From Ensifer sesbaniae (GTDB taxonomy: Bacteria; Pseudomonadota; Alphaproteobacteria; Rhizobiales; Rhizobiaceae), in NCBI RefSeq assembly GCF_013283665.1, contig NZ_JABEKU010000001.1:558001-622000 (forward strand): a stretch of DNA of 64,000 bases, given 5' to 3'. Below, in pieces: positions 36,409 to 48,211 of this stretch; position 1 is the stretch's first letter, and every line of letters starts with the position of its first letter. The translations under genes and the position numbers were made by a program. Below the pieces are notes generated by a model. It was not told where the DNA came from, ran no database searches, and was given only the letters and a program-made list of their open reading frames with translations.

Positions 36409-36566
36409 GCAAATCCAGGAAAAGTGCGAAGCGGTTTTCCGTTCGGAATTGCGTGCACTGAAAAGCCAATTCCAGGAAAAGTGCGAAGCGGTTTTCCGTC
36501 CGGAATTGCGGGCACCGGAAGCCAATTCCAGGAAAAGTGCGAAGCGGTCTTCCGTCCGGAATTGCG
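36409..36566 (+). repeat. Three tandem copies of a 45-base palindromic repeat
   Basis: Core CCAGGAAAAGTGCGAAGCGG begins at 36415, 36472 and 36528, giving a period of 57 then 56 bases. Each unit ends CCGTCCGGAATTGCG (first unit GTTCGG), and units 2 and 3 start CCAATTCC, so each folds into a hairpin with AATTCC/GGAATT arms. Copies are almost identical. They lie between convergent trmB and the DUF1150 gene. Single copies of the same element occur at 44.4 kb and, degenerate, at 62.9 kb. Confidence 0.9.
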
Positions 36567-36630
36567 GGGTCACCAGAGCGGCGGCGTCATCCCGTTCGAT
36601 CGCAGCGCACCGTCAAAGACGGGCGTGCGA

Positions 36631-36888
36631 TCAATGCAGGGTGACCGTCTTCAGGTCATCCTCGGCAGCCTTGAAGAAGGTGCTGGAACGATTGTCGGTC
36701 AGGAGGATCGGCGTGCCGTCGGCGCCGAACAGGGCCCAGAGATCGATGCCCGGTCCCATCTCGGGTGCTTCCGGGAAGCAGCGCGAGACTTCGTCCGAAC
36801 GCATTTTCCGGATGTAGCCGATTTCGCCTTCGCCGAGATGTGCGAGGTCGTTTTTTGACAGTGACGAGCTGATGGCTTTCAGTCCCAT
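36631..36888 (-). CDS. DUF1150 family small protein
   Basis: 85-residue acidic protein of the alphaproteobacterial DUF1150 family, recognised from 'LGEGEIGYIRKMRSDEVSR' and 'GIDLWALFGADGTPILLTDN'. No membrane segment or signal peptide. It lies 47 bases downstream of the small heat-shock gene on the same strand, the usual pairing, so co-expression under heat stress is likely. The biochemical role is unknown. Confidence 0.85.
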   Translation of the reverse strand: MGLKAISSSLSKNDLAHLGEGEIGYIRKMRSDEVSRCFPEAPEMGPGIDLWALFGADGTPILLTDNRSSTFFKAAEDDLKTVTLH

Positions 36889-36935
36889 GGTGATACTCCG
36901 TGGTCGCCGGCCAGGGGAAAATCCCGCCGGTTATC

Positions 36936-37367
36936 CTACTCTGGGACCGAAATGTTAATTTTCTTTACCATACGTACCGGTTCGGGACGGACGAGGTCGA
37001 CGGACAGCAGGCCGTTGCGCAGCTCGGCGCCGAGCACTTTCATGCCGTCCGCCAGCACGAAGGTACGTTGGAACTGGCGCGCGGCGATGCCGCGGTGCAG
37101 ATAGTCGCGATCGCCGTTGTCGACCTGGCGGCCGCGAATGACGAGCTGATTCTCTTCGGTGGTGACTTCGAGGTCTTCTTCGGAGAACCCGGCCACCGCG
37201 AGCGTGATCCTGAGCCGCTCCGGTGCGTCAACGGCTGCATCGCCGCGGATGCGCTCGATATTGTAGGGCGGGTATCCGTCATTGCCCTTGGCGATGCGCT
37301 CAAGGGTCTTTTCCATCGTGTCGAAACCCAGCAGCAGCGGGCTCGTAAAGGGCGTAATTCGGCTCAT
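36936..37367 (-). CDS. Hsp20/alpha-crystallin small heat-shock protein
   Basis: IbpA-type holdase of 143 residues. The N-terminal arm 'SPLLLGFDTMEKTLERIA' precedes the alpha-crystallin domain (about 38-130) with 'LRITLAVAGFSEEDLEVT', 'LVIRGRQVD' and the block around 'YLHRGIAARQFQRTFVLAD'. The C-terminal anchoring I-X-I/V motif is in 'KINISVPE'. A probable RpoH-type promoter lies 70 bases upstream. I see no clear ROSE thermometer in the leader. It pairs with a DUF1150 gene downstream. Confidence 0.94.
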   Translation of the reverse strand: MSRITPFTSPLLLGFDTMEKTLERIAKGNDGYPPYNIERIRGDAAVDAPERLRITLAVAGFSEEDLEVTTEENQLVIRGRQVDNGDRDYLHRGIAARQFQRTFVLADGMKVLGAELRNGLLSVDLVRPEPVRMVKKINISVPE

Positions 37368-37431
37368 TCCTCAAGTCCTTGCGAGATCAAGCGACCGTTC
37401 TTCGGACCTGCCCAGCAGCATCCTCGCCGCA

Positions 37432-37460
37432 ATATGGTAGCTGTGCGCAACGAGTGCAAG
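37432..37460 (-). promoter_or_regulatory. Probable RpoH (heat-shock sigma) promoter of hsp20
   Basis: On the minus strand CTTGCA (37460-37455), exactly 17 bases, CCATAT (37437-37432). The fit is to the CTTGAA-N17-CCATNT-like pattern of rhizobial RpoH promoters as I recall it, with one mismatch in the -35. It would give a leader of roughly 60 bases. Confidence 0.55.
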
Positions 37461-37585
37461 CCGCTTGCCTCCGACGTGCACGCAAATCATAGTCCGCTCT
37501 CGCAGAATCCAAGAGTGAGGCGAGCAGCGCGTCGCAGACGTTGCCTCGTTTCCGCTCCGGAACATTGAAATCGATCGCGCCCACC

Positions 37586-37666
37586 GCATGTTCCCTTTAT
37601 CGGAACATGCAGCGCTTCAAAGTGCAACAGCGGCCCTTGCGCGTCCGATCGGACGCGCGGCGCTGT
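37586..37666 (+). repeat. RIME1-like element, shortened
   Basis: First hairpin reduced to GCATGTTCC (37586-37594) with GGAACATGC (37602-37610). The second module is intact: ACAGCG...GCGCGTCC/GGACGCGC...CGCTGT ending at 37666. Confidence 0.75.
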
Positions 37667-37718
37667 CGGCTTTGGGCCGGGTCGACCCAAACGAACGTGA
37701 CCCAGGGAGGACGAAAGA

Positions 37719-38663
37719 GTGCCCGCGCCGAGAAAGATAATCATAGACACCGATCCCGGGCAGGACGATGCCGCCGCCATCATGCTTGCCTTCGGCAGCC
37801 CGGAAGAGATCGACCTGCTCGGCATCACCACCGTTGCCGGCAACGTGCCGCTGGCCTTGACGGCCCGCAACGCGCGCATTCTCTGCGAGCTCTGCGACCG
37901 GCCGAAGGTTCGGGTTTTTTCCGGTGCCGACAAGCCGATCGCCCGCGCGCTGGTGACCGCCGAACACGTGCACGGCAAGACCGGCCTCGACGGCCCGACG
38001 CTCGACGAACCCAAGATGAAGCTCGAGGAGCAGCACGCCGTCGACTTCATCGTCGAGACGCTCCGCAACGAGGCGGAGGGCACGGTGACGCTCTGCACGC
38101 TGGGGCCGCTCACCAACATTGCGCTTGCGCTTCAGAAGGCGCCCGAGATCGCGTTGCGGGTCAAGGAACTGGTGATGATGGGCGGCGGCTTCTTCGAGGG
38201 GGGCAACATTACCCCGGCGGCCGAGTTCAATATCTATGTCGATCCGGAAGCCGCCGACATCGTCTTCCGCTCGGGCATTCCGATCGTGATGATGCCGCTC
38301 GACGTCACTCATCGCGTGCTCACGCACAAGGCGCGCGTGCAGAAGATCCGCGACATCGGCAGCCGCCCGGCGATCGCCATGGCCGAAATGCTCGAATTCT
38401 TCGAGCGCTTCGACATCGAGAAATACGGCACCGATGGCGGCCCGCTGCACGACCCGACGGTCATTGCCTATCTGCTGCGGCCGGAGCTCTTCACCGGCCG
38501 GGATTGCAACGTCGAGATAGAAATCAAATCGCCGCTGACGGCGGGCATGACCGTGGTCGACTGGTGGCAGGTCACCGGCCGGCCGCACAATGCCAAGGTC
38601 ATGCGCTTCGTCGACGACCAGGGCTTCTTCGATCTCTTGACCGAGCGCCTGGCGCGCATTTGA
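37719..38663 (+). CDS. Inosine/uridine-preferring nucleoside hydrolase
   Basis: Hydrolyses the N-glycosidic bond of ribonucleosides for purine/pyrimidine salvage. The calcium-binding signature is 'IIIDTDPGQDDAAAIMLAF' at residues about 7-25. Other family blocks are 'VTLCTLGPLTNIALAL', 'VMMGGGFFEGGNITPAAEFNIYVDPEA' (shown here in part only) and the active-site 'LHDPTVIAYLL'. The start is GTG with GGGAGG upstream. Length 314 is normal. Substrate specificity (IunH, RihA or RihC) cannot be set from sequence alone. Confidence 0.9.
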   Translation: MPAPRKIIIDTDPGQDDAAAIMLAFGSPEEIDLLGITTVAGNVPLALTARNARILCELCDRPKVRVFSGADKPIARALVTAEHVHGKTGLDGPTLDEPKMKLEEQHAVDFIVETLRNEAEGTVTLCTLGPLTNIALALQKAPEIALRVKELVMMGGGFFEGGNITPAAEFNIYVDPEAADIVFRSGIPIVMMPLDVTHRVLTHKARVQKIRDIGSRPAIAMAEMLEFFERFDIEKYGTDGGPLHDPTVIAYLLRPELFTGRDCNVEIEIKSPLTAGMTVVDWWQVTGRPHNAKVMRFVDDQGFFDLLTERLARI

Positions 38664-38693
38664 GCCTGCGGTCGATCATCATGCTCCAAACAG

Positions 38694-38720
38694 AAACGGC
38701 GCCCCGGGAGGCGCCGTTTT
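38694..38720. terminator. Bidirectional terminator between nucleoside hydrolase and chemoreceptor genes
   Basis: AAACGGCGCC (38694-38703), six-base loop, GGCGCCGTTT (38710-38719). It serves the converging genes; the T-run on the plus strand is short. Confidence 0.75.
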
Positions 38721-38740
38721 CGTTTGGTCCGATCCGTTGA

Positions 38741-41530
<2,790 letters not shown>

Positions 41531-42430
41531 CTAGAGGCGCGCCGCGACTTCCGAAGCAAGCGGGATCGAGGGCTGTGCGCCGCGCTTCAGGCAGGCGAGC
41601 GAACCGGCAACGGCCGCACGGCGCAGCGCATCGGGGAAGGCGATGCCGGCATCGAGGCTGGCGGCGAGGTAGCCACAAAAGGTATCGCCGGCGCCGACGG
41701 TGTCGACCGGCTCGATCTTCAGGCCCTTGGCTCGCTGGATCTCGCCCTCATGCACGGCGACGACGCCTTCGGCGCCGAGCGTGACGATGACCGTCTGCCC
41801 CGTTTCGGCATGGAGCGCCTTCATCGCCTCCTCGCGTTCGGCGCTGTTGATGCCGCTCCTGCCGGCGAGCAGTTCGAACTCGGTCTCGTTGGCAATGACG
41901 ATATCGGCCATGCGGCCGAGGCGGGCTGCGTCCGGCGTCAGCGGGGCGATGTTGATGACCGAGCGCACGCCCTTCTGTTTGGCTGCGGTGAGCGCCTTCT
42001 CGACAGATGCCGCCGGAATTTCGAGCTGCAGCATCAGCGTGTCGCCGGGCTTCATGCCGTCGACGGCCTTCACCGCATCGGCCTCGTCGACCGTCGCATT
42101 GGCGCTGGCGACGACGACGATGACGTTTTCACCGTCGCCACCGACGAGGATGTGCGCGGTGCCGGTCGGCCCGTTTACCGTCTTGGTCAGCGACAGGTCG
42201 GTGCCGGCGCCCTTCAGCAGCTCCAGCGCGCCGTCGGCGAAACTGTCGGCGCCAACTGCGCCCGCCATCTGCACCGTCGCGCCGGCCCGTCGTGCGGCAA
42301 GCGCCTGATTGGCGCCCTTGCCGCCGGCGGCGGTCGAGAAGCCCGTTCCGGCGACGGTCTCGCCGGGCTTTGGAAGGCGTGCGGTGGTGGCGATCAGGTC
42401 CATGTTGATGGACCCAAAAACAGTGATCAT
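41531..42430 (-). CDS. rbsK: Ribokinase
   Basis: PfkB-family sugar kinase that phosphorylates ribose at O5. It begins 'MITVFGSINMDLIATTARLP' and has the PfkB signature 1 region 'GFSTAAGGKGANQALAARRAG' (given only in part as key residues GGKGANQA). The anion-hole/catalytic motif is 'DTVGAGDTFCGYLAASL', with catalytic Asp in GAGD. Length 299. No ribose ABC transporter is adjacent, so it is probably used with transporters elsewhere or with nucleoside-derived ribose; the nucleoside hydrolase at 37.7 kb would release ribose. Confidence 0.93.
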   Translation of the reverse strand: MITVFGSINMDLIATTARLPKPGETVAGTGFSTAAGGKGANQALAARRAGATVQMAGAVGADSFADGALELLKGAGTDLSLTKTVNGPTGTAHILVGGDGENVIVVVASANATVDEADAVKAVDGMKPGDTLMLQLEIPAASVEKALTAAKQKGVRSVINIAPLTPDAARLGRMADIVIANETEFELLAGRSGINSAEREEAMKALHAETGQTVIVTLGAEGVVAVHEGEIQRAKGLKIEPVDTVGAGDTFCGYLAASLDAGIAFPDALRRAAVAGSLACLKRGAQPSIPLASEVAARL

Positions 42431-42478
42431 GTGAACATCCTGTTGGCTGGCAAAGTGGGCGGAGAGTGCCCGACTGCG

Positions 42479-43672
42479 TCAGTCCTCGTCAACCACCCGC
42501 AGGCGCAATTGCCCGACGCGGTTGTCGACAGCGGCACGCTCACCGCTTGCTTCCCGCGTGCCACCCTCGGCCTCGAGCTCGAGTGCCTCGATCTTGGCGC
42601 CGCGGCGCGTCAGCTTGCTGGAGGAAACCAGAATGTCCTCGACATCCTTCTGGCTCATGGCGAAGTGGCCCTGAAGCTTGCGCACGCGCTCGTCAAGACG
42701 GCCCAGATCCTCCATCAACCTGGCGACTTCGCCCTGGATCAGATGCGCTTGCTCACGCATGCGCGCATCCTTGAGGATCGCCTGGATCACCTGGATCGAG
42801 AGCAGCAGCAGCGATGGCGAAACGATGACGACCCGCTGGCGATGCGCCTTCTGCACGATCGCTTCGAAGTGCTCGTGGATGTCGGCGAAGATCGATTCCG
42901 ACGGCACGAAGAGAAAGGCGGTGTCCTGCGTTTCTCCTGATATCAGATATTTGCTGGCGATATCGCGTATGTGCGTTTCCATGTCGCGGCGGAAGAGCAG
43001 GGCGATCTGCTGGCGACGCTCCGAGGTTTCTGCATCGCGCATCGCATTCCAGGCCTCCAGCGGAAACTTGGCGTCGATGACGAGCGGCGGCTGGCCGTTC
43101 GGCATGCGGATGGTGCAGTCGGGTCGTGCGCCGTTCGACAACGTCGTCTGGAATTCAAAGGCGCCCATCGGCAGCCCGTCGGCGATGATCGCCTCCATGC
43201 GGGACTGGCCAAAGGCGCCACGCGTCTGCTTGTTCGACAGGATCGCCTGCAAACCGGCCATGTCCTTGGCCAGCGACTGGATGTTGTTCTGGGCGGTGTC
43301 GATGACCGCCAGCCGCTCCTGAAGGCGCCTGAGGTTCTCGTGCGTCGCCTTCGTCTGCTCGGTGATCGATGCGCCGATGCGGTGCGTCATGCCGTCGATG
43401 CGCTGGCTGAGCGTCTGGTTGAGCTCCGCCTGGCGCGCGCCGAAAACCTCGGCCATGGCGGCGACCCGTCCCTGCATCTCCGTTTGCGCCGCAAGCAGCA
43501 TCGCCATCTGTTCCTGACGCTCCTCGTCGCGGGTATCCCGCCGCCGCGCAAGCGCCATCAGCGCAGCGACGATCATCACAAGCCCGGCGGCAATCGCGAG
43601 ATGGCCCAGGGCGATCGGCAAAGTGCCGACGAAAAACAGCGGTTGGGCAAGAGGGAGGGGCGCAGGTTCCAT
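42479..43672 (-). CDS. rmuC: DNA recombination protein RmuC homologue
   Basis: RmuC proteins limit inversions at short repeats and have a PD-(D/E)XK nuclease-like domain. One N-terminal membrane helix (about 18-40) is followed by a coiled coil (about 50-130, rich in Glu, Gln, Arg). The nuclease-like core (about 150-330) contains 'RPDCTIRMPNGQPPLVIDAKFPLEAW' in key part 'LVIDAKFPLE', plus 'FLFVPSESIFADI'. Length 397. A C-terminal charged tail is present. It lies next to def, divergently oriented. Confidence 0.9.
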   Translation of the reverse strand: MEPAPLPLAQPLFFVGTLPIALGHLAIAAGLVMIVAALMALARRRDTRDEERQEQMAMLLAAQTEMQGRVAAMAEVFGARQAELNQTLSQRIDGMTHRIGASITEQTKATHENLRRLQERLAVIDTAQNNIQSLAKDMAGLQAILSNKQTRGAFGQSRMEAIIADGLPMGAFEFQTTLSNGARPDCTIRMPNGQPPLVIDAKFPLEAWNAMRDAETSERRQQIALLFRRDMETHIRDIASKYLISGETQDTAFLFVPSESIFADIHEHFEAIVQKAHRQRVVIVSPSLLLLSIQVIQAILKDARMREQAHLIQGEVARLMEDLGRLDERVRKLQGHFAMSQKDVEDILVSSSKLTRRGAKIEALELEAEGGTREASGERAAVDNRVGQLRLRVVDED

Positions 43673-43823
43673 GCGCCAAACCTAACAGATTCTCTCGTGA
43701 AGTGTAGATCAAAACGAGAACATTTGCGTGTAGCGGTTAACGCCACGCGAAGCGCGAGCGGGTGGCGCAGGCAGCAAGGCAATTTCCTTGCGCGCCGATG
43801 GAAAGATCGGCTATGGGAGCAGC

Positions 43824-44348
43824 ATGACGATCAAGCCGCTTATCATCCTTCCCGATCCTGTGCTTCGGCAGGTTTCCACGCCGATCGAAACCATCGACGC
43901 GGACATCCGCCGTCTGGCCGATGACATGCTCGAGACCATGTACGACGCCCCCGGCATCGGTCTTGCCGCGATCCAGATCGGTGTCGCCAAGCGCATGCTG
44001 GTGCTCGACGTATCGAAGGAGGGCGAGGAGAAGACGCCGTTGGTCTTCATCAACCCCGAGATCGTGGCTTCGTCCGATGCGCGTTCGGTTTACGAGGAAG
44101 GCTGCCTGTCGATCCCGGATTATTACGCCGAGGTCGAGCGCCCGGCCTCGATCACCGTCAAGCATCTCGATCGTGACGGCAAGGAGCAGACGATCGAGGC
44201 CGATGGCCTGCTCGCCACCTGCCTGCAGCACGAGATCGATCACCTGAACGGCGTGCTGTTCATCGATCACATCTCCAAGCTCAAGCGCGACATGGTGATC
44301 CGCAAGTTTACCAAGGCTGCCAAGACCCGCGGCGCGAAAGCGATCTGA
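43824..44348 (+). CDS. def: Peptide deformylase
   Basis: Removes the formyl group from nascent proteins using an active-site metal. The three motifs are motif I '[10 protein letters not shown]', motif II '[11 protein letters not shown]' (metal-binding Cys) and motif III '[18 protein letters not shown]' (HEXXH). The ATG at 43824 gives 174 residues, with GGGAGC upstream; an in-frame upstream start at 43788 is unlikely. def-fmt-truA run in the same direction, so formylation and deformylation enzymes are co-located. Confidence 0.97.
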   Translation: MTIKPLIILPDPVLRQVSTPIETIDADIRRLADDMLETMYDAPGIGLAAIQIGVAKRMLVLDVSKEGEEKTPLVFINPEIVASSDARSVYEEGCLSIPDYYAEVERPASITVKHLDRDGKEQTIEADGLLATCLQHEIDHLNGVLFIDHISKLKRDMVIRKFTKAAKTRGAKAI

Positions 44349-44436
44349 GCCGCCGAACGGGCAGCGGCCGAAACATATCGCGCCGAGGGCTTGATTTGCA
44401 GGCGGGAAACCCGTTTGAAGGGGCCTGAATCTCTGG

Positions 44437-44482
44437 AGCAATTCCGGGAAAAGTGTGAAACGGTTTTCCGTCCGGAATTGCG
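44437..44482 (+). repeat. Palindromic repeat (GCAATTCC...GGAATTGC type), single copy
   Basis: GCAATTCC and GGAATTGC arms enclose GGGAAAAGTGTGAAACGGTT and TTCCGTCC. Same family as the tandem array at 36.4 kb. Located between def and fmt, ending about 33 bases before the fmt start. Confidence 0.82.
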
Positions 44483-44514
44483 CAATTTGAACTGAGAGGA
44501 CGGAGTTCAACGCC

Positions 44515-45450
44515 TTGTCGCTTCGCATCATCTTCATGGGCACGCCGGAGTTTTCGGTGCCGACGCTGGCAGCACTCGCCGAAGCCGGCCATGAGATCGT
44601 CGCCGTCTACACGCAGCCGCCGCGACCGGGCGGTCGCCGCGGGCTCGATTTGCAGAAATCGCCGGTACACCAGGCGGCGGAGCTGCTGGGCGTTCCCGTG
44701 CTGACGCCGGTCAACTTCAAGGACGAAGCGGATCGTCAGACCTTCCGCGACTTCGACGCCGATGTCGCCGTGGTCGTCGCCTATGGTCTGCTTTTGCCAG
44801 AGGCGATTCTCACCGGCACCAAATACGGCTGCTACAACGGCCACGCCTCGCTTCTGCCGCGCTGGCGCGGGGCGGCTCCCATCCAGCGCGCGATCATGGC
44901 CGGCGATCATGAGACCGGCATGATGGTGATGAAGATGGACAAGGGGCTCGACACCGGCCCGGTCGCGCTGACCAAGGCGGTCCAGATCGGCGAGACGATG
45001 ACGGCGGGCGAGTTGCACGACCGGCTGATGCAGGTCGGCGCTACCCTGATGCGGGAGGCGATGGCGAAGCTCGCGGCCGGCGATCTGCCGCTGACGGAGC
45101 AAGCCGAAAAAGGCGTCGTCTACGCCCAGAAGATCAGCAAGGCGGAAACCCACATCGACTTCGCCCGTCCTGCCCGCGAGGTGCACGACCATATCCGCGG
45201 CCTGTCGCCCTTCCCGGGCGCCTGGTTCGAGCTCGGGATCGCCGGCAAGCCGGAACGCATAAAGGTGCTGAACACCGAGCCGGCTCCAGGCTCCGGCGAG
45301 CCCGGCACGGTGCTCGACGACAACCTCACGATTGCGTGCTCCGAAGGTGCGGTGCGGCTTACACGACTGCAGCGCGCCGGCGGCAAGGCGCTCAGTGCCG
45401 CCGACTTCCTGCGTGGAACGCCGGTGGCCGCCGGTACGAGGGTCGGCTGA
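44515..45450 (+). CDS. fmt: Methionyl-tRNA formyltransferase
   Basis: Formylates initiator Met-tRNA using 10-formyl-THF. Catalytic-domain motifs are '[17 protein letters not shown]' and '[20 protein letters not shown]' (formyl-transfer Asn/His region), followed by a C-terminal OB-like domain. The start is TTG at 44515, giving SLRIIFMG at the family N-terminus, with GAGAGGACGGAG upstream. Length 311. Its stop overlaps the truA ATG (TGATG). Confidence 0.96.
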   Translation: MSLRIIFMGTPEFSVPTLAALAEAGHEIVAVYTQPPRPGGRRGLDLQKSPVHQAAELLGVPVLTPVNFKDEADRQTFRDFDADVAVVVAYGLLLPEAILTGTKYGCYNGHASLLPRWRGAAPIQRAIMAGDHETGMMVMKMDKGLDTGPVALTKAVQIGETMTAGELHDRLMQVGATLMREAMAKLAAGDLPLTEQAEKGVVYAQKISKAETHIDFARPAREVHDHIRGLSPFPGAWFELGIAGKPERIKVLNTEPAPGSGEPGTVLDDNLTIACSEGAVRLTRLQRAGGKALSAADFLRGTPVAAGTRVG

Positions 45451-46193
45451 TGCCGCGGTTCAAGCTGACCGTCGAATATGACGGCTCGGACTATGTCGGC
45501 TGGCAGCGGCAGGACAACGGTCAATCCGTGCAGGGAGCGATCGAAAAGGCGATCCTGTCCTTGACCGGCGAGACCGTCTCGATCCGCGGCGCGGGCCGTA
45601 CGGATTCTGGCGTCCACGCCAGCGGCCAGGTCATGCATGCCGATCTCACGCGGCCATGGAAACCCTATACGCTGCGCAACGCGCTGAACGCACATCTGGG
45701 GCTTGCCGGCGAGCGGGTGGCGATCCTGGAAGCCGAAGAAGTGTCGCCGGAGTTCGACGCGCGCTTCTCGGCGCTGCGCCGACACTATCTCTACCGGATC
45801 ATTTCACGACCGGCGCCGCTGGCGCTCGAAGCCAGGCGGGCCTGGTGGGTGCCGAAGCCGCTCGACCACGAGGCGATGCACGAGGGTGCGCAGCGCCTCG
45901 TCGGTCATCACGATTTCACCACCTTCCGCTCCGCCCATTGCCAGGCGACGAGCCCGGTGCGCACGCTCGACCGGCTCGACGTTGCGCTTGTCGGCGGCGT
46001 CATCGAGATCCGCGCGACGGCGCAGAGCTTCCTGCACAACCAGATCCGTTCCTTCGCAGGATCTCTGAAGCTGGTCGGTGAGGGAAAGTGGACGCCGGAC
46101 GACTTGCAGGCGGCGCTGGAAGCGCGCGACCGCAAGGCCTGCGGCCCCGTGGCACCGCCCGAGGGGCTTTATTTCCTTCAGGTGGATTATTGA
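45450..46193 (+). CDS. truA: tRNA pseudouridine(38-40) synthase
   Basis: Isomerises uridines 38-40 of the tRNA anticodon arm. It starts '[20 protein letters not shown]' and has the catalytic-aspartate motif '[17 protein letters not shown]'. The late block '[21 protein letters not shown]' matches the family, although the usual Met-V-R reads I-R-S here. Length 247 from the ATG at 45450, which overlaps the fmt stop. Confidence 0.96.
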   Translation: MPRFKLTVEYDGSDYVGWQRQDNGQSVQGAIEKAILSLTGETVSIRGAGRTDSGVHASGQVMHADLTRPWKPYTLRNALNAHLGLAGERVAILEAEEVSPEFDARFSALRRHYLYRIISRPAPLALEARRAWWVPKPLDHEAMHEGAQRLVGHHDFTTFRSAHCQATSPVRTLDRLDVALVGGVIEIRATAQSFLHNQIRSFAGSLKLVGEGKWTPDDLQAALEARDRKACGPVAPPEGLYFLQVDY

Positions 46194-46233
46194 CTGACGG
46201 CCGAGGTCCCTGAGGGCATCTCCCAGACCGCGA

Positions 46234-46830
46234 TCAGCCCGGAATGAGGCCGAAGACGCCCAGCAATAGTCGGCCGATCATCAGCGAAGGCAATAGGAAG
46301 AGCGCCGTCAGCGCCGAGGCCAGCAAGGTCTGATTGCCCGTCACCATGCGCAGTAGCCGGAAGAGGACACCGACGTTGACGACGAGCAACATGAGTTCGA
46401 TCAGGCCCGTCAGCCCCTCGCTTCCCGGAATGACCAGGCGCAGTGCCGCCGGAACCGCCATCGCATAGGATAAGGGCACATACAGCCAGTTTGTTGTGAC
46501 GATGACCGGCACCACTGCTGGGGCAAAGCCCAGCGGGCGGGAGAGCACGGCGATCAGCACCAGCGGCAGAAGCCAACCGGTGAGATCGACCAGCACCAGC
46601 TTGAAGATAGCGTCTATGCCGACGGTCGTGCCGGTCGGCATGGCGGAGAGATAATAGAGCCGCCAGGACGCCCAGGTGACGGCGATCGCCGGCAGGCACC
46701 AGAGCATCGTCGTGAACGATCGCCACAGGCCGCTCTCGCTGAAGTCGAACCAGCGGAATCCCTCCTCGTTGCCCTGCGCCAAGAGCCAGATGCCCTTGAT
46801 ATAGGCAAGCACCTCGTCAAGCAGCGGCAT
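46234..46830 (-). CDS. Hypothetical multi-pass inner-membrane protein
   Basis: 198 residues with about five hydrophobic helices (near 40-60, 75-100, 105-128, 135-160 and 170-195) and no recognised motif. It starts within the last codons of dapE on the same strand (overlap of 14 bases), so the two are translationally coupled. Conserved association with dapE is likely in rhizobia, but a role in lysine or peptidoglycan metabolism is only a guess from position. Confidence 0.75.
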   Translation of the reverse strand: MPLLDEVLAYIKGIWLLAQGNEEGFRWFDFSESGLWRSFTTMLWCLPAIAVTWASWRLYYLSAMPTGTTVGIDAIFKLVLVDLTGWLLPLVLIAVLSRPLGFAPAVVPVIVTTNWLYVPLSYAMAVPAALRLVIPGSEGLTGLIELMLLVVNVGVLFRLLRMVTGNQTLLASALTALFLLPSLMIGRLLLGVFGLIPG

Positions 46831-48010
46831 GATCGAACCAGCTGGAGATGAAGGTCTCGTAGATATTGGTCAGGGTTTCAAGGTCGGCGACGGCGACGCG
46901 CTCGTCGACCATGTGCATGGTCTGGCCGACCAGGCCGAATTCGACCACCGGGCAATAGTCCTTGATGAAGCGCGCATCCGAGGTGCCGCCTGTCGTCGAC
47001 AGCTTCGGCTGCCGGCCGGTGACCGCCTCGACCGCACCGGAAAGCGAATCGATCAATGCGTTGTTGCGCGTCAGGAACACGTGGCTCGGCCGCTCGGCCC
47101 AGGTGATCTCGTAGCGGACGGGCGCACGATCCGGCCGCAGGCTGCCGGCAGCGGCAGCGCGATCGAGCCGCGCAATGATCTCCGCCATCAGGCTTTCCGC
47201 GGTCCAGGTGTCGTTGAAACGGATGTTGAAGGCGGCAGTGGCCTTGGCCGGAATGACGTTGACCGCGCCGTTGCCGACGTCGATCGTCGTCACTTCCAGG
47301 TTCGATGCCTGAAAACTCTCGGTGCCGTTGTCGAAAGGCGGATCCATCAGCGCCTGCGTCAATTGCAGGATGCCGCGCACCGGATTGTCGGCGAGATGCG
47401 GATAGGCGGCATGTCCTTGCACGCCGTTGACGGTGATGCGGCCGGAGAGCGAGCCGCGCCGGCCGATCTTGATCATGTCGCCGAGGCTCTCCGGGTTGGT
47501 CGGTTCGCCGACGAGGCAGGCGTCCCAGCGCTCGCCCTTGTCAGCCGCCCATTGCAACAGTTTGGTGGTGCCGTTGATCGCCGGGCCTTCTTCGTCGCCG
47601 GTGATCAGGAAAGATACCGAGCCCTTCGGCGCGCCATGTTTCTCAATGTGGCGGGCGATCGCCGCGACGAAGCAGGCGATGCCGCCCTTCATGTCGACGG
47701 CGCCGCGGCCGTACATTTCGCCGCCGGCGATCTCGGCCGCGAATGGTCCGTGGCTCCAGGCGGCTTCGTCGCCGACGGGAACCACATCCGTATGACCGGC
47801 GAACATCAGATGCGGGCCTTCGGTGCCGAGCCGCGCATAGAGGTTCTCGATGTCGGGCGTGCCGACGTCCTTGGCCACCACGCGGTCGACCGAAAAGCCG
47901 AGCGGCTTCAGCATGGCTTCGAGGGCGGCAAGCGCTCCGCCTTCGGCCGGGGTGACCGAGGGGCAGCGAATGAGGGTGGCGAGATTGGCGATCGGATCGG
48001 TGGGGGTCAT
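46817..48010 (-). CDS. dapE: Succinyl-diaminopimelate desuccinylase
   Basis: Zn-dependent M20-family hydrolase that makes LL-diaminopimelate for lysine and cell wall. First metal motif '[15 protein letters not shown]', second '[17 protein letters not shown]', catalytic Glu in '[14 protein letters not shown]', and late ligand His in '[12 protein letters not shown]'. Length 397 is slightly above E. coli DapE (375). The partner enzyme DapD lies about 10 kb further on the same strand. Confidence 0.96.
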   Translation of the reverse strand: MTPTDPIANLATLIRCPSVTPAEGGALAALEAMLKPLGFSVDRVVAKDVGTPDIENLYARLGTEGPHLMFAGHTDVVPVGDEAAWSHGPFAAEIAGGEMYGRGAVDMKGGIACFVAAIARHIEKHGAPKGSVSFLITGDEEGPAINGTTKLLQWAADKGERWDACLVGEPTNPESLGDMIKIGRRGSLSGRITVNGVQGHAAYPHLADNPVRGILQLTQALMDPPFDNGTESFQASNLEVTTIDVGNGAVNVIPAKATAAFNIRFNDTWTAESLMAEIIARLDRAAAAGSLRPDRAPVRYEITWAERPSHVFLTRNNALIDSLSGAVEAVTGRQPKLSTTGGTSDARFIKDYCPVVEFGLVGQTMHMVDERVAVADLETLTNIYETFISSWFDHAAA

Positions 48011-48164
48011 CTAACGCTATGCCGTCTGCATGGCCGCTGGGCCTATGGAATGGAGGCTGCTGGTTTATCCGATCGCCAAGGAACTGTCACGCGCGATGCG
48101 AACTGTCACACGGGCCGCAAAACGGCGCCGCGCCTGGGCGGAGGCGCAGCGCCGCAGCTTCGAC

Positions 48165-48184
48165 GGGCCGGAGTGATCCGGCCC
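48165..48184. other. Perfect hairpin GGGCCGGA-GTGA-TCCGGCCC
   Basis: Eight-base perfect stem with a GTGA tetraloop in the 201-base gap between dapE (starts at 48010, minus) and the end of the RND gene (48212). No T-run on either side, so a factor-dependent end or processing structure rather than a classical terminator. Confidence 0.5.
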
Positions 48185-48211
48185 GCCTGAAGATCGCGAA
48201 AGGAGGGAGCC

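Larger units (their letters stand above)
37368..37718. other. 351-base divergent intergenic region
   Basis: Between hsp20 (minus) and the nucleoside hydrolase (plus). It contains the hsp20 promoter (37432-37460) and a shortened RIME-like element (37586-37666). The remainder, including 37461-37585, shows no gene. Confidence 0.6.

Noticed and set aside
37368-37431. ROSE-type RNA thermometer in the hsp20 leader
   Set aside because: A short CTTG/CAAG pairing exists near the ribosome site, but the conserved UUGCU partner of the Shine-Dalgarno is not clear.
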